A program made the translations under genes and the position numbers. The notes below the pieces were generated by a model. It was not told where the DNA came from, did not search any database, and saw nothing but the letters and a program-made list of their open reading frames with translations. From positions 186,001-250,000 of the forward strand of contig NZ_BDCJ01000019.1 in assembly GCF_001613445.1 (NCBI RefSeq): DNA of 64,000 nucleotides, read 5' to 3'. This document shows, piece after piece, positions 9,196 to 16,956 of this stretch. Within the stretch, counting starts at the first letter, position 1; each line of letters begins with the position of its first letter. Source of the DNA: Nocardia grenadensis NBRC 108939 (lineage in GTDB: Bacteria > Actinomycetota > Actinomycetes > Mycobacteriales > Mycobacteriaceae).

Positions 9196-9966
9196 ATGCG
9201 CATTGGAGCACATGTCCGCACGGACAGCGACCCGATCGGGTACGGCGAGCGACTCGGCGCCGATGTCGTCCAATTGTTCGTGGTGGATCCGCAGAGCTGG
9301 GACAAACCCACGCCGCATCCGGCGACCGAGCAGATCCTGGCCAGCCCGATCGATGTGGTGGTCCATTCCTCGTATCAGATCAATGTGGCCAGCACCAACA
9401 ACAGGCTGCGGATGCCCTCCCGTAACGCCGTGGCCCAGCAGGCGCGGGCGGCGGCCGATCTCGGCGCGTTCGGGCTGGTGGTGCACGGCGGTCATGTGCG
9501 CAACGACGACGAGATGGCGGCCGGTTTCGTCAACTGGCGCAAACTGTTCGAGCGCCAGCAGGACAAGGGCGGTTTCGCGGTTCCGATCCTGATCGAGAAC
9601 ACCGCCGGCGGCAACCATGCCATGGCCCGGCATTTCGACAGTATCGCCCGCCTCTGGGATGCGGTCGGCGACTACGGGGCCGGGTTCTGCCTCGATACCT
9701 GTCACGCCTGGGCGGGCGGGGAGGATCTGGTGGGCGTAGTCGAGCGGATCCGCGGCATCACGGGCCGGATCGATCTGGTGCACCTCAATTCCTCCCGGGA
9801 CGCGTTCGATTCGGGCGCCGATCGGCATGCCAATTTCGCCGAGGGCACCATAGATCCGGGTCTGCTCACCGAGGTGTGCCGGACCGCCGACGCGCCGGTC
9901 GTGCTGGAGACCCCCGCCGAGGGAATCGCCGACGATCTGGCCTATCTGCGCGAGCATCTCGGCTAG
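9196..9966 (+). CDS. nfo: Deoxyribonuclease IV (AP endonuclease)
   Basis: A 256-residue TIM-barrel enzyme of the endonuclease IV family that cleaves abasic DNA sites in base-excision repair. Metal-ligand segments of the family are visible: IGAH near the N-terminus, VVHSSY, VVHGGH, LIENTAGG, LDTCHAWAGG, and LVHLNSSRDAFDSGADRHAN near the C-terminus. The length is slightly short compared with about 280 in E. coli, which is normal for actinobacterial members. It is divergent from the soluble kinase, with 109 bases between the two starts. No strong ribosome-binding site is visible, but the family N-terminus MRIGAHV fixes the start. Confidence 0.93.
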   Translation: MRIGAHVRTDSDPIGYGERLGADVVQLFVVDPQSWDKPTPHPATEQILASPIDVVVHSSYQINVASTNNRLRMPSRNAVAQQARAAADLGAFGLVVHGGHVRNDDEMAAGFVNWRKLFERQQDKGGFAVPILIENTAGGNHAMARHFDSIARLWDAVGDYGAGFCLDTCHAWAGGEDLVGVVERIRGITGRIDLVHLNSSRDAFDSGADRHANFAEGTIDPGLLTEVCRTADAPVVLETPAEGIADDLAYLREHLG

Positions 9967-10137
9967 CGCCGCGAAGCTCCCGGTTCGTGCCGGCCGGGGC
10001 ATACCGAATCATGACGGCGACGCGGCGCCCGGATGATCGCACGTTGTGATCAGCGCGACCGCAATCCTGTTCGGTGCGGGGCCCCGGTGATGTGCTCGAG
10101 AGGCGAACGATTCCGCTCTCGATCCGTGAGGTGCCTC

Positions 10138-11073
10138 ATGACATCCGACAACGCCACCCCCGCCACCCTCCCCACCGTGGTCAAGCTCGGATCCAAGATC
10201 GGAGCGCGCGTCGACGGGGTACGGCTGGGCGGTGATCTCGGTCCAGCGGCCGTCGAGACCATCCGCAAAGCACTGGTGGAACACAAGGTGATCTTCTTCC
10301 GCGGCCAGGATCAGCTCACCGAGGACGGCCAGTACGAATTCGCCGAACTGCTCGGCAGCCCGACCACCCCGCATCCGACGGTCACCTCGCACGGCGAGAA
10401 GACCCTGGCCATCGACTCGGAGTACGGCAGCGCCAACAGCTGGCACACCGATGTGACCTTCGTGGACCGCATCCCGAAGGCGTCGATCCTGCGGGCGGTG
10501 ACCCTGCCGTCCTACGGCGGCTCCACCACCTGGGCCTCCACCGTGGCCGCCTACGAATCGCTGCCCGAGCCGCTGCGGCTGCTGGCGGAGAACCTGCGGG
10601 CGGTGCACACCAATGTCTACGACTATGTGGGCCGCCACGGTGAGCACCCGGACCAGAAGACCCGGGAGCACCGCGCCGAGTTCGAATCCTCGCTCTACGA
10701 AACCGAGCACCCGGTGGTGCGAGTTCATCCGGAGAGCGGCGAGCGCGCGCTGCTGCTCGGCCATTTCGTGCGCAACTTCGCCGGCTTCTCGACCACGGAG
10801 TCGCAGACGCTGTTCCGGCTCTTCCAGGATCGGGTGATCCGGCTGGAGAACACGGTGCGCTGGGAGTGGCAGCTCGGCGATGTCGCGATCTGGGACAACC
10901 GCGCCACCCAGCACTACGCGGTGAACGATTACGACGGACAGCCGCGCCGGCTCACCCGGATCACGCTCGCCGGCGACATCCCGGTGGGTGTCGACGGACG
11001 GCCGAGCGCGGTAATCACCGGTGACGCCGGTCACTACTCGGTGGTCGAGGCGCCCCGCGCGCTGGCCTCCTGA
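10138..11073 (+). CDS. TauD/TfdA-family Fe(II)/2-oxoglutarate dioxygenase
   Basis: A 311-residue double-stranded beta-helix oxygenase. The iron ligands are visible as His103 and Asp105 in SWHTDVTF and the distal histidine in TQHYAVNDY. An arginine that should bind 2-oxoglutarate follows in RRLTRITLAG. Family members release sulfite from alkylsulfonates, cleave alkyl sulfates or hydroxylate related acids; the substrate cannot be read from the sequence. ATG 10138 is preceded by GAGG, whereas the upstream extension to 10033 is Arg/Cys-rich and not conserved. No transporter for taurine or sulfonate is adjacent, so it appears to be a stand-alone gene. Confidence 0.88.
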   Translation: MTSDNATPATLPTVVKLGSKIGARVDGVRLGGDLGPAAVETIRKALVEHKVIFFRGQDQLTEDGQYEFAELLGSPTTPHPTVTSHGEKTLAIDSEYGSANSWHTDVTFVDRIPKASILRAVTLPSYGGSTTWASTVAAYESLPEPLRLLAENLRAVHTNVYDYVGRHGEHPDQKTREHRAEFESSLYETEHPVVRVHPESGERALLLGHFVRNFAGFSTTESQTLFRLFQDRVIRLENTVRWEWQLGDVAIWDNRATQHYAVNDYDGQPRRLTRITLAGDIPVGVDGRPSAVITGDAGHYSVVEAPRALAS

Positions 11074-11497
11074 GCCGGTAGGTCCCGCGGCCGGGGCGAG
11101 CGCCGAGGTCCGCCGGGAAACCCGGGTGCGACCGGCCGCGGGGCCATCCGCCAGACTGGGGGCCATGACTTACTGGCCACCGACAGGTTCGCCCCAGGCG
11201 GCACCGGGCGCTACCGGGGCCTTCCCGGCCGATTCCGGGGCCGGCGTCGCAGACCGGGCCCGGACCGCCATGCGCCGCCCGCACGACGGTGGCGCGGGGG
11301 CCGCCCGATGAAACGACGTCGCACTGCCCGCGGCCCACGCAGCCGCAACCGTCACGAGCTGCGCGCCCCCGCGCACCGGCGGCCGACGGTCCATCCCAAC
11401 CCCGCGGGTCTCAGCGACAAACCCTGCGGCGGCGTGATGTGTGTCCGTCCCGGGCCGGGACAGCCCGAGGCCGGGTCCTAGTACCGCTGCTCCCTGC
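11074..11497. other. Intergenic region with two doubtful small reading frames
   Basis: The 424 bases hold no recognisable gene. Two small plus-strand frames overlap by ATGA at 11308: 11165-11311 (48 residues, starts MTYWPPTGS) and 11308-11481 (57 residues, very Arg/Pro-rich, starts MKRRRTARG). Neither has a convincing ribosome-binding site or familiar sequence. A small GTCCCGG-type hairpin lies near 11449. I see nothing else here. Confidence 0.3.
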
Positions 11498-12715
11498 TCA
11501 GCGCATACCGGGCATACCACCGAAGAGGAACTCGAATACGGTCGGATGGTTCTGGTAGATCCGGGTGGAGGGGATGAACGGATTGACCTCCGAGGTGTCG
11601 GTGACCACGTAGTCGGAGTGGCTGCCCGGCACCCGGTCCAGGACGCCCGCGCAGCGCGGGCCGCCGGTGGCATTCACCTTGGGTAGATCGTTCGGGTACT
11701 GGTAGGCCTCGGCCCCGTACATGAAGCTGGCGTTGAACGAGGCGCCCGGGTTCCGTCCGCCCATCAGGTCGTCGGCCAAGGGCATCGCTTTGGCCAGCCC
11801 GCGAATGACGCAGTCCAGCGAAGGTTTGTAGGCGTCGAGCAGATCGGTGGTGGGCCGGAGCAGGTCCAGCGCGGTGGCCAGGTTCTGTTCGTTCTCGGTC
11901 AGGACCGCGCCGGTGGTATCGGAGAGGCCGATCGTATCCAGCAGCAACGCGTCGAAGCTCTGCTCGTTGTCGGTGAGCGTGTGGCCGAGGGCGGTGGCAT
12001 TGTCCACCGTGCGCAGCAGATCCGGCGCGGTATCGGCGTAGAGGTTCGTCACTGTGGCGGTGGCCTGGAAATCGTGCTGGAGTGCGGGGATGCTCGGATT
12101 GATCTCGCGCAACAGCCGGTCGGCGTTCACCAGCAGATCACCGAGTCGCTCACCGCGCCCCTGGAGCGCGGTACCGAGCGCGGTGAGCGTGGCATTCAGT
12201 TTCGTCGGTTCGACCATGTTCAGGACTTCGGTGAGCCGCTCGAACAGCGTGTTGAATTCGACGGTCACCGATTCGCCACGCAGAACCTGGCCCGGTTGCA
12301 GGCGGCCGGCGGGCTGGGCCGGTTCGACGAAGTTCACGTATTTGGCCCCGAAAACCGTGGTGGAGCGAATATCGACCCCGGCGTTGCCCGGGACGAGCCG
12401 CATCAGATCCGGGTTCATATCGAGTTCGAGGCGGACCTCCCCGTTACCGGATTCGATCTTCCCGACCCGGCCGACCTCCGCGCCCCGGAATTTCACCTTG
12501 GCGTCGGGATCCATCACCAGCCCGCTGCGCGGTACCACGACCGACACCGGTTCCTTCGGCGTGAACCCGCCGAAGAACATGACCAGCGAGAAGACCACGG
12601 CCGCGGCGATGACCACCACCATCCCCAGTGCCGCGAGCTTGTACCGCACGGCGGCCCAGACCTTGTGCCGTGTCGTTGTCGGCCGATCGGACCGATTGGG
12701 TATCGGTACCACCAC
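11498..12715 (-). CDS. Orphan MCE-family (MlaD-domain) protein
   Basis: A 405-residue protein with an N-terminal membrane anchor (about residues 24-48), an MlaD/MCE domain (about 55-135, with AEVGRVGKIE and VFGAKYVNF), and a long helical C-terminal domain ending VFEFLFGGMPG. MCE proteins form periplasmic tunnels that import lipids; Mce4 of M. tuberculosis imports cholesterol. Normal actinobacterial loci have two yrbE permeases and six mce genes, but here one mce gene stands alone, so it must join a complex encoded elsewhere or be a remnant. GTG 12715 sits two bases after AGGTG, so GTG 12712 is also possible. The candidate operator at 12773-12786 ties it to the neighbouring P450 and oxidoreductase genes. 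Confidence 0.85.
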   Translation of the reverse strand: MVVPIPNRSDRPTTTRHKVWAAVRYKLAALGMVVVIAAAVVFSLVMFFGGFTPKEPVSVVVPRSGLVMDPDAKVKFRGAEVGRVGKIESGNGEVRLELDMNPDLMRLVPGNAGVDIRSTTVFGAKYVNFVEPAQPAGRLQPGQVLRGESVTVEFNTLFERLTEVLNMVEPTKLNATLTALGTALQGRGERLGDLLVNADRLLREINPSIPALQHDFQATATVTNLYADTAPDLLRTVDNATALGHTLTDNEQSFDALLLDTIGLSDTTGAVLTENEQNLATALDLLRPTTDLLDAYKPSLDCVIRGLAKAMPLADDLMGGRNPGASFNASFMYGAEAYQYPNDLPKVNATGGPRCAGVLDRVPGSHSDYVVTDTSEVNPFIPSTRIYQNHPTVFEFLFGGMPGMR

Positions 12716-12772
12716 TCACCTGCCTCGAGCGGTTCGGCACCCCGGCGTGCCGAACTGAACCGGATTTATGTC

Positions 12773-12786
12773 CAGACAGTTGTCCA
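12773..12786. promoter_or_regulatory. Candidate TetR operator upstream of mce
   Basis: CAGACAGTTGTCCA contains the palindrome GACA-N2-TGTC and lies about 58-71 bases before the mce start. It matches the sites at 16718-16731 and 21762-21775. See the regulon finding. Confidence 0.5.
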
Positions 12787-12874
12787 TGTTATGGGCGATT
12801 CAATCCGGGCGGGCGATTTTCACCGATCACGTCCGGATTGCGCCGAATCATGCTGTTCTCGCAGGTAGAAAGTG

Positions 12875-12907
12875 AAAAAGGCCCGCTCACCACTGGGTGA
12901 GCGGGCC
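12875..12907 (-). terminator. Rho-independent terminator of the P450-peroxidase operon
   Basis: A perfect 12-bp G+C-rich stem (12880-12891 with 12896-12907, four-base loop) is followed on the minus strand by TTTTT (12879-12875). It stands 26 bases past the peroxidase stop codon. Confidence 0.88.
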
Positions 12908-12933
12908 TCGATCATAAGCCGTTACGGCATCGG

Positions 12934-13419
12934 TTACAGCGCTTTCTCGATCGCCGCGACCAGCGTGTCCGCGTCCGGTGTGGTAGTGGGCCGGAACCTC
13001 CCCACCACCCTCCCGTCCCGGTCGATCAGGAACTTCTCGAAGTTCCACTGCACATCACCGGCCGTATCCTCGGCGTCGGGGGTTTCGACGATTTCCCGGT
13101 ACAGCGGGTGCCGGCCGTCGCCGTTCACCTCGACCTTCTCCAGCAGCGGAAAGTCCACACCGTAGGTGGTGGAACAGAACTGCTGGATCTCCTCGGCACT
13201 GCCCGGTTCCTGCCCCATGAACTGGTTGCACGGCACACCGACCACACTGAAACCACGATCCCCATAGTTCTTCTGCAGTTCGACCAACCCGGTGTACTGC
13301 GGTGTGAGACCGCATTTCGACGCGACGTTGACCAGCAGCACCACCCGGTCGCCGACCAGCTCACCGAGCGTGGACGCCGAACCCGACAGTGTGTTCACCG
13401 GAATATCCCGAACGTTCAT
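12934..13419 (-). CDS. Glutathione peroxidase family protein (thiol peroxidase)
   Basis: A 161-residue thioredoxin-fold peroxidase. The catalytic cysteine lies in NVASKCGLTPQY, the family Gln/Asn segment in PCNQFMGQEPG, and the Trp-Asn motif in WNFEKFLIDRDG. Actinomycetes of this type use mycothiol rather than glutathione, so thioredoxin or mycothiol is the likely reductant. Its ATG overlaps the CYP125 stop by four bases (ATGA), making it the last gene of a four-gene operon that ends at the terminator 12875-12907. Coupling to two P450s suggests removal of peroxide or lipid hydroperoxides formed by uncoupled turnover. That last point is inference. Confidence 0.9.
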   Translation of the reverse strand: MNVRDIPVNTLSGSASTLGELVGDRVVLLVNVASKCGLTPQYTGLVELQKNYGDRGFSVVGVPCNQFMGQEPGSAEEIQQFCSTTYGVDFPLLEKVEVNGDGRHPLYREIVETPDAEDTAGDVQWNFEKFLIDRDGRVVGRFRPTTTPDADTLVAAIEKAL

Positions 13420-14639
13420 GCGTAGCGCACCTGCCAACTCTTGATTCCGTTGATCCACCCCGATCGCAACCGTACCGGATCGGAAACGGAGAACAGGTCG
13501 GGCATGGCGTCGGCGATCGCGTTGAACATCAGGTCGATTTCCAGCCGGGCCAGATTGGCGCCCACACAGTAATGGGTGCCGGTGCCGCCGAACCCGACAT
13601 GCGGATTCGGATCGCGCAGGATATCGAAGGTGAACGGTTCGTCGAATCCCGCTTCGTCGAAATTGGCCGAACTGTAGAACAATCCGAGGCGCTGCCCCTT
13701 CTTGATCTCCTGCCCACCCAGGATGTGGTCGGCGGTGGCGGTGCGCTGGAACGCGGTCACCGGAGTGGCCCAGCGCACGATTTCGTCCGGCGCGGTTCGC
13801 GGCCGCTGCTCCCGGTACAGCGCCCACTGTTCCGGATTGTCCACGAACGCCTTCATTCCGTGGGTGATGGCATTGCGGGTGGTCTCGTTACCGGCCACCG
13901 CGAGCAGGATGACGAAGAAACCGAACTCGTCGGAAGCCAGCCCCTCCCCATCGACATCGGCGTTGACCAGCTGGGTGACGATATCGTCGGCCGGACACGA
14001 CCGCCGTTGTTCGGCCATGTTCCAGGCGTAGCCGAGGATCTCCGCCGAGGCCACGGTCGGGTCGCCGTATTCGGGATCGTCATAGTTGAGCATCTGGTTC
14101 GACCAGTCGAACACCTTGCGCCGGTCCGCCTGCGGGACTCCGAGCAGTTCGGCGATCGCCTGCAGGGGCAGTTCACAGGCGACCTGGGTGACGAAATCGC
14201 CGCCACCGCTCTTCTTCGCCTCGTGCACGATGCGGTGCGCGCGCTCGGTGAGCGCCGCACGCAGACCCTCCACCGCCCGCGGGGTGAAACCCCTGGAGAT
14301 GATCCGTCGCACCTTGGAATGCTTCGGAGGGTCCATGTTCACCAGCAGTGCTTCGGTGAGCTGCATCTGGTCGGGGGTGATATCGCCGGGCAACCGGACG
14401 ATGGACCCCTTCTGCTGCGAGGAGTACAGCTCCGGGTTGCGGGACAGCTCCTTGACGTCCTCCAACGTGCTGACCACCCAGTAGCCGCCGTCGTTGAAAC
14501 CGCCCGAGGTCTCGTCGGATTGGGCGTTCCACCACACCGGTGCCGTCCGGCGCAGCAGCGCGAATTCCTCGACCGGACTGCGATCGGCCCACAGTGCGGG
14601 GTCGGTGAAATCGAAACCCGGGGGCAGTGCCGTGGACAT
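13416..14639 (-). CDS. cyp125: Cytochrome P450, CYP125 (steroid C26-monooxygenase) family
   Basis: A 407-residue soluble P450 that strongly resembles M. tuberculosis CYP125A1 as I remember it: N-terminal LPPGFDFTDPA, then VNMDPPKHSKVRRIISRGF, SCELPLQAIA-like VACELPLQAIAELLGVPQ, and RLRSGWINGIKSWQV at the C-terminus. Core P450 motifs are AVAGNETTRN in the I helix, EIVR (ExxR), and the heme ligand in FGGTGTHYCVG. CYP125 oxidises the terminal carbon of the cholesterol side chain to alcohol, aldehyde and acid. The ATG overlaps the preceding SDR stop by one base (TGATG). No ferredoxin gene is adjacent, so electron partners must come from elsewhere. The family is confident; the exact substrate is not. 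Confidence 0.88.
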   Translation of the reverse strand: MSTALPPGFDFTDPALWADRSPVEEFALLRRTAPVWWNAQSDETSGGFNDGGYWVVSTLEDVKELSRNPELYSSQQKGSIVRLPGDITPDQMQLTEALLVNMDPPKHSKVRRIISRGFTPRAVEGLRAALTERAHRIVHEAKKSGGGDFVTQVACELPLQAIAELLGVPQADRRKVFDWSNQMLNYDDPEYGDPTVASAEILGYAWNMAEQRRSCPADDIVTQLVNADVDGEGLASDEFGFFVILLAVAGNETTRNAITHGMKAFVDNPEQWALYREQRPRTAPDEIVRWATPVTAFQRTATADHILGGQEIKKGQRLGLFYSSANFDEAGFDEPFTFDILRDPNPHVGFGGTGTHYCVGANLARLEIDLMFNAIADAMPDLFSVSDPVRLRSGWINGIKSWQVRYA

Positions 14640-15439
14640 CAGGAGTCCTTTCCTTCTTCCGGGAGCGGTCGCAACGGCGCTTCCGGTTGCACCTCGACCA
14701 GCACGAGATGGGCGCCCCGCGGGGTGCCGACGACCGCCGACACCGCCCGGGCCAGATCGGAGGCCCGCAACATGTACGGATGCCGTGCCAGGCCCCAGGC
14801 CTGCCAGGACTCCAGCAGCGGTCCCACCACCTCGGGCGATGCGTTCATACCCATGCCGGTGACAGTCGGGCCGGGCCGGACCAGTGAGGCCCGGATACCG
14901 GTGCCCTCGAGCTCCATCCGCAGTTGCTGCACCATTGCCTCGACGCCGGCCTTGGCGGCGCTGTAGGCCCCGTTCCACGGCCGCGGCAGCGGCGCGCAGT
15001 CGGAGCTGATCAGCACCACATCGCCGCGCCGGCGGGCCAGCATGCCGGGCAGTACCGCATGGGTCATGCGATGCGCGCCGACCAGATGGATCTGTACCTG
15101 ATGCGCGAAATCGGCCGGGTCCATGTCCTGGATGAGACCGAATTCGATATCACCGGCCCCGGAGACCAGGATCTCGGTGGGCCCGATGGCCGCTTCGGCG
15201 GCGGCGACGAATTCGTCCACCGAGGCCTGGTCGGTCACATCGAGGCGGTGGGCGAAGGCGGTACCGCCGTCGGCCCGGATTTTCCCGGCCAGATCTTCCA
15301 GGATCTCCACCCGGCGCGCGCCGAGCGCCACCGGATGGCCCTGTGCGGCCAACTCCACGGCGGTGGCGGCACCGATACCCGACGAGGCACCGGCCACGAT
15401 GGTCGGCCGCTTCTCGGGATGGGGGTCGAACCGGGGCAT
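14639..15439 (-). CDS. Short-chain dehydrogenase/reductase
   Basis: A 266-residue Rossmann enzyme with the cofactor motif GASSGIGAATA, a SGAG segment at strand 4, serine in LISSDCAPLP, and catalytic YxxxK in AYSAAKAG. An acidic-to-basic ARR after strand 2 (GARRVEILED) favours NADP(H). It is encoded between the CYP123- and CYP125-type P450 genes, overlapping each by one base (TAATG, TGATG). In M. tuberculosis an SDR (Rv0765c, from memory) has the same position next to cyp123. It probably oxidises an alcohol produced by a P450 or reduces the matching ketone. The substrate is unknown. Confidence 0.88.
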   Translation of the reverse strand: MPRFDPHPEKRPTIVAGASSGIGAATAVELAAQGHPVALGARRVEILEDLAGKIRADGGTAFAHRLDVTDQASVDEFVAAAEAAIGPTEILVSGAGDIEFGLIQDMDPADFAHQVQIHLVGAHRMTHAVLPGMLARRRGDVVLISSDCAPLPRPWNGAYSAAKAGVEAMVQQLRMELEGTGIRASLVRPGPTVTGMGMNASPEVVGPLLESWQAWGLARHPYMLRASDLARAVSAVVGTPRGAHLVLVEVQPEAPLRPLPEEGKDS

Positions 15440-16644
15440 TACCGCACCTCCACGGAGATCGGGAGCTCGGCGAAGCCCCGCACATTGGACGAGTGGACGC
15501 GGACGAATTCGCCCTCGCGCACCCGGTAGGACTTCACCCGCGCGGCGAATTCGCGCAGGGCGACCGTCGCTTCCAGGCGGGCCAGATGGGCGCCGAGGCA
15601 GAAATGCACACCGGCGCCGAAGCTGGCCAGATTGCCCTTCTCGGCGCGATCCAGGTCGTAGGCGTCGGCGTCGTCGAAGACCTCGCCGTCCCGGTTGGCC
15701 GAACCGATCAGCAGCAGCACCTTCGACCCCGCCGGGACGACCCGGCCGTGGTACTCCAGATCCTCGGTGGCGGTCCGCGCGACGATCTGGCTCGAGGTGT
15801 CGTAGCGCAGGGTCTCCTCGATCCAGTCCGTGACGCGGTCCGGATCGGCGGTGACCTTGGCGTATTCCGCCGGGTTGCGACCGGCCCAGTACAGGGCGTT
15901 GCCCAGCAGTTTGGTGGTGGTCTCGTTCCCGGCCACCACCATCAGGAACATGAAGCCGATGATCTCGTCGTCGGTGAGCCGGTCACCGTCGATCTCGGCC
16001 CCGAGCAGCGCGGAGGTCAGGTCGTCGGTGGCGTTCTCCCGGCGCGTCGCGACCATGTCCGAGTAGTAGACCACCAGGTTCAGCGAGGCCTCGATCGCCG
16101 AATCCGGGACATCGGTCACCCCGTCCTCGCGGTGCATGACCATATCGGCCATATGGCGGATCTCGTCGCGGTCGGCGGCCGGGACCCCCATCAGCTCGGA
16201 GATGACGTCCATCGGCAGTTTGCCCGCGAAGTCCTGGATCCAGTCGAATTCGCCGCGCTCGAGCGCCGGTTCCAGGTATTCGAGTGTCAGGTCCCGGATG
16301 CGGGTCTCCATATCGGCGACCCGCTTGGGGGTGAAACCTTTGAACACCAGCTTGCGCATCCGCATATGCCGGGGATCGTCCATGGCGAGAAACGACATGG
16401 TTCTGTGCGCGTGCGGCCCCCAGGCCGCGGGGTCGAGCGACACGCCGTTGGCATTCGACAGCGCGGCGGCGTTGCGGAATCCCGCGGTGACATCCGCGTG
16501 CCGCGACAGCGCGTAGAAGTCGAGTTCGGCGTTGTAGTAGAGCGGCGCCTCCGCGCGCAGCCGGGCGTAGATCGGGTACGGGTCTTCGTGGAAGACGTAG
16601 TCGTAGGGATCGAACGCCACCGGCTCCAACGATGCGGCCGTCAT
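15439..16644 (-). CDS. cyp123: Cytochrome P450, CYP123 family
   Basis: A 401-residue P450 resembling M. tuberculosis CYP123A1 as remembered: FDPYDYVFHEDPYPIY at the N-terminus, AGKLPMDVISELMGVP, and VRVHSSNVRGFAELPISV at the C-terminus. Core motifs are VVAGNETTTKLL (I helix), EETLRYDTSS (ExxR) and the heme cysteine in FGAGVHFCLGAHLAR. ATG 16644 has a GAGGTGGG ribosome-binding site. It is the first gene of the leftward operon and is divergent from the aldehyde dehydrogenase gene, an arrangement seen around Rv0764c-Rv0770 in M. tuberculosis. The physiological substrate of CYP123 is not known. Confidence 0.88.
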   Translation of the reverse strand: MTAASLEPVAFDPYDYVFHEDPYPIYARLRAEAPLYYNAELDFYALSRHADVTAGFRNAAALSNANGVSLDPAAWGPHAHRTMSFLAMDDPRHMRMRKLVFKGFTPKRVADMETRIRDLTLEYLEPALERGEFDWIQDFAGKLPMDVISELMGVPAADRDEIRHMADMVMHREDGVTDVPDSAIEASLNLVVYYSDMVATRRENATDDLTSALLGAEIDGDRLTDDEIIGFMFLMVVAGNETTTKLLGNALYWAGRNPAEYAKVTADPDRVTDWIEETLRYDTSSQIVARTATEDLEYHGRVVPAGSKVLLLIGSANRDGEVFDDADAYDLDRAEKGNLASFGAGVHFCLGAHLARLEATVALREFAARVKSYRVREGEFVRVHSSNVRGFAELPISVEVR

Positions 16645-16706
16645 CGGACCCACCTCTGTTTCGATAACGAGTTCTCGCCGGGCGCGACCGATTGGCCACC
16701 AAGGGG

Positions 16707-16731
16707 AGACACATAGCTGGACATGTGTCTG
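16707..16731. promoter_or_regulatory. Candidate operator in the divergent P450/aldehyde dehydrogenase promoter
   Basis: AGACACAT (16707-16714) and ATGTGTCT (16723-16730) form an inverted repeat with an 8-base spacer. Overlapping it, 16718-16731 reads CAGACACATGTCCA on the minus strand, 13 of 14 bases identical to the site at the tetR start. It lies 74-87 bases upstream of the CYP123 start. Confidence 0.6.
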
Positions 16732-16881
16732 GACGGTACCAGGGGCGCGCCCCCGCGACAATGATCGTACGGGAATCGACTGTTCAGGAGCGCGGGCGCG
16801 GCCACGTATCGGTAGCGATCCGACCCACCGCCCGCGATCCCGCCGGATATGCGGCACGATCAGCACGGAGCGCCGAACTAT

Positions 16882-16893
16882 AGAACCCGTTCT
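16882..16893. promoter_or_regulatory. KstR-like palindrome
   Basis: AGAACCCGTTCT is a perfect palindrome of the form AGAAC-N2-GTTCT, matching the core AAC-N2-GTT of the KstR operator as I remember it. KstR represses sterol catabolism genes, including cyp125, in mycobacteria. The site is 64 bases upstream of the aldehyde dehydrogenase start. Confidence 0.5.
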
Positions 16894-16923
16894 TGCACTC
16901 CGGAAAGAGTCCGGACTATATTC

Positions 16924-16937
16924 CAAACACCTGTCCA
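16924..16937. promoter_or_regulatory. Candidate TetR operator before the aldehyde dehydrogenase gene
   Basis: CAAACACCTGTCCA differs from the consensus CAGACANNTGTCCA at one defined base. It ends 20 bases before the ATG, so a bound repressor would block the start region of the rightward operon. Confidence 0.45.
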
Positions 16938-16956
16938 GACAGTATTGGGGTCTTCC

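Noticed and set aside
11165..11481. Two overlapping small genes joined by ATGA
   Set aside because: The overlap looks operon-like, but neither has a ribosome-binding site or protein-like composition; kept only as an intergenic note.
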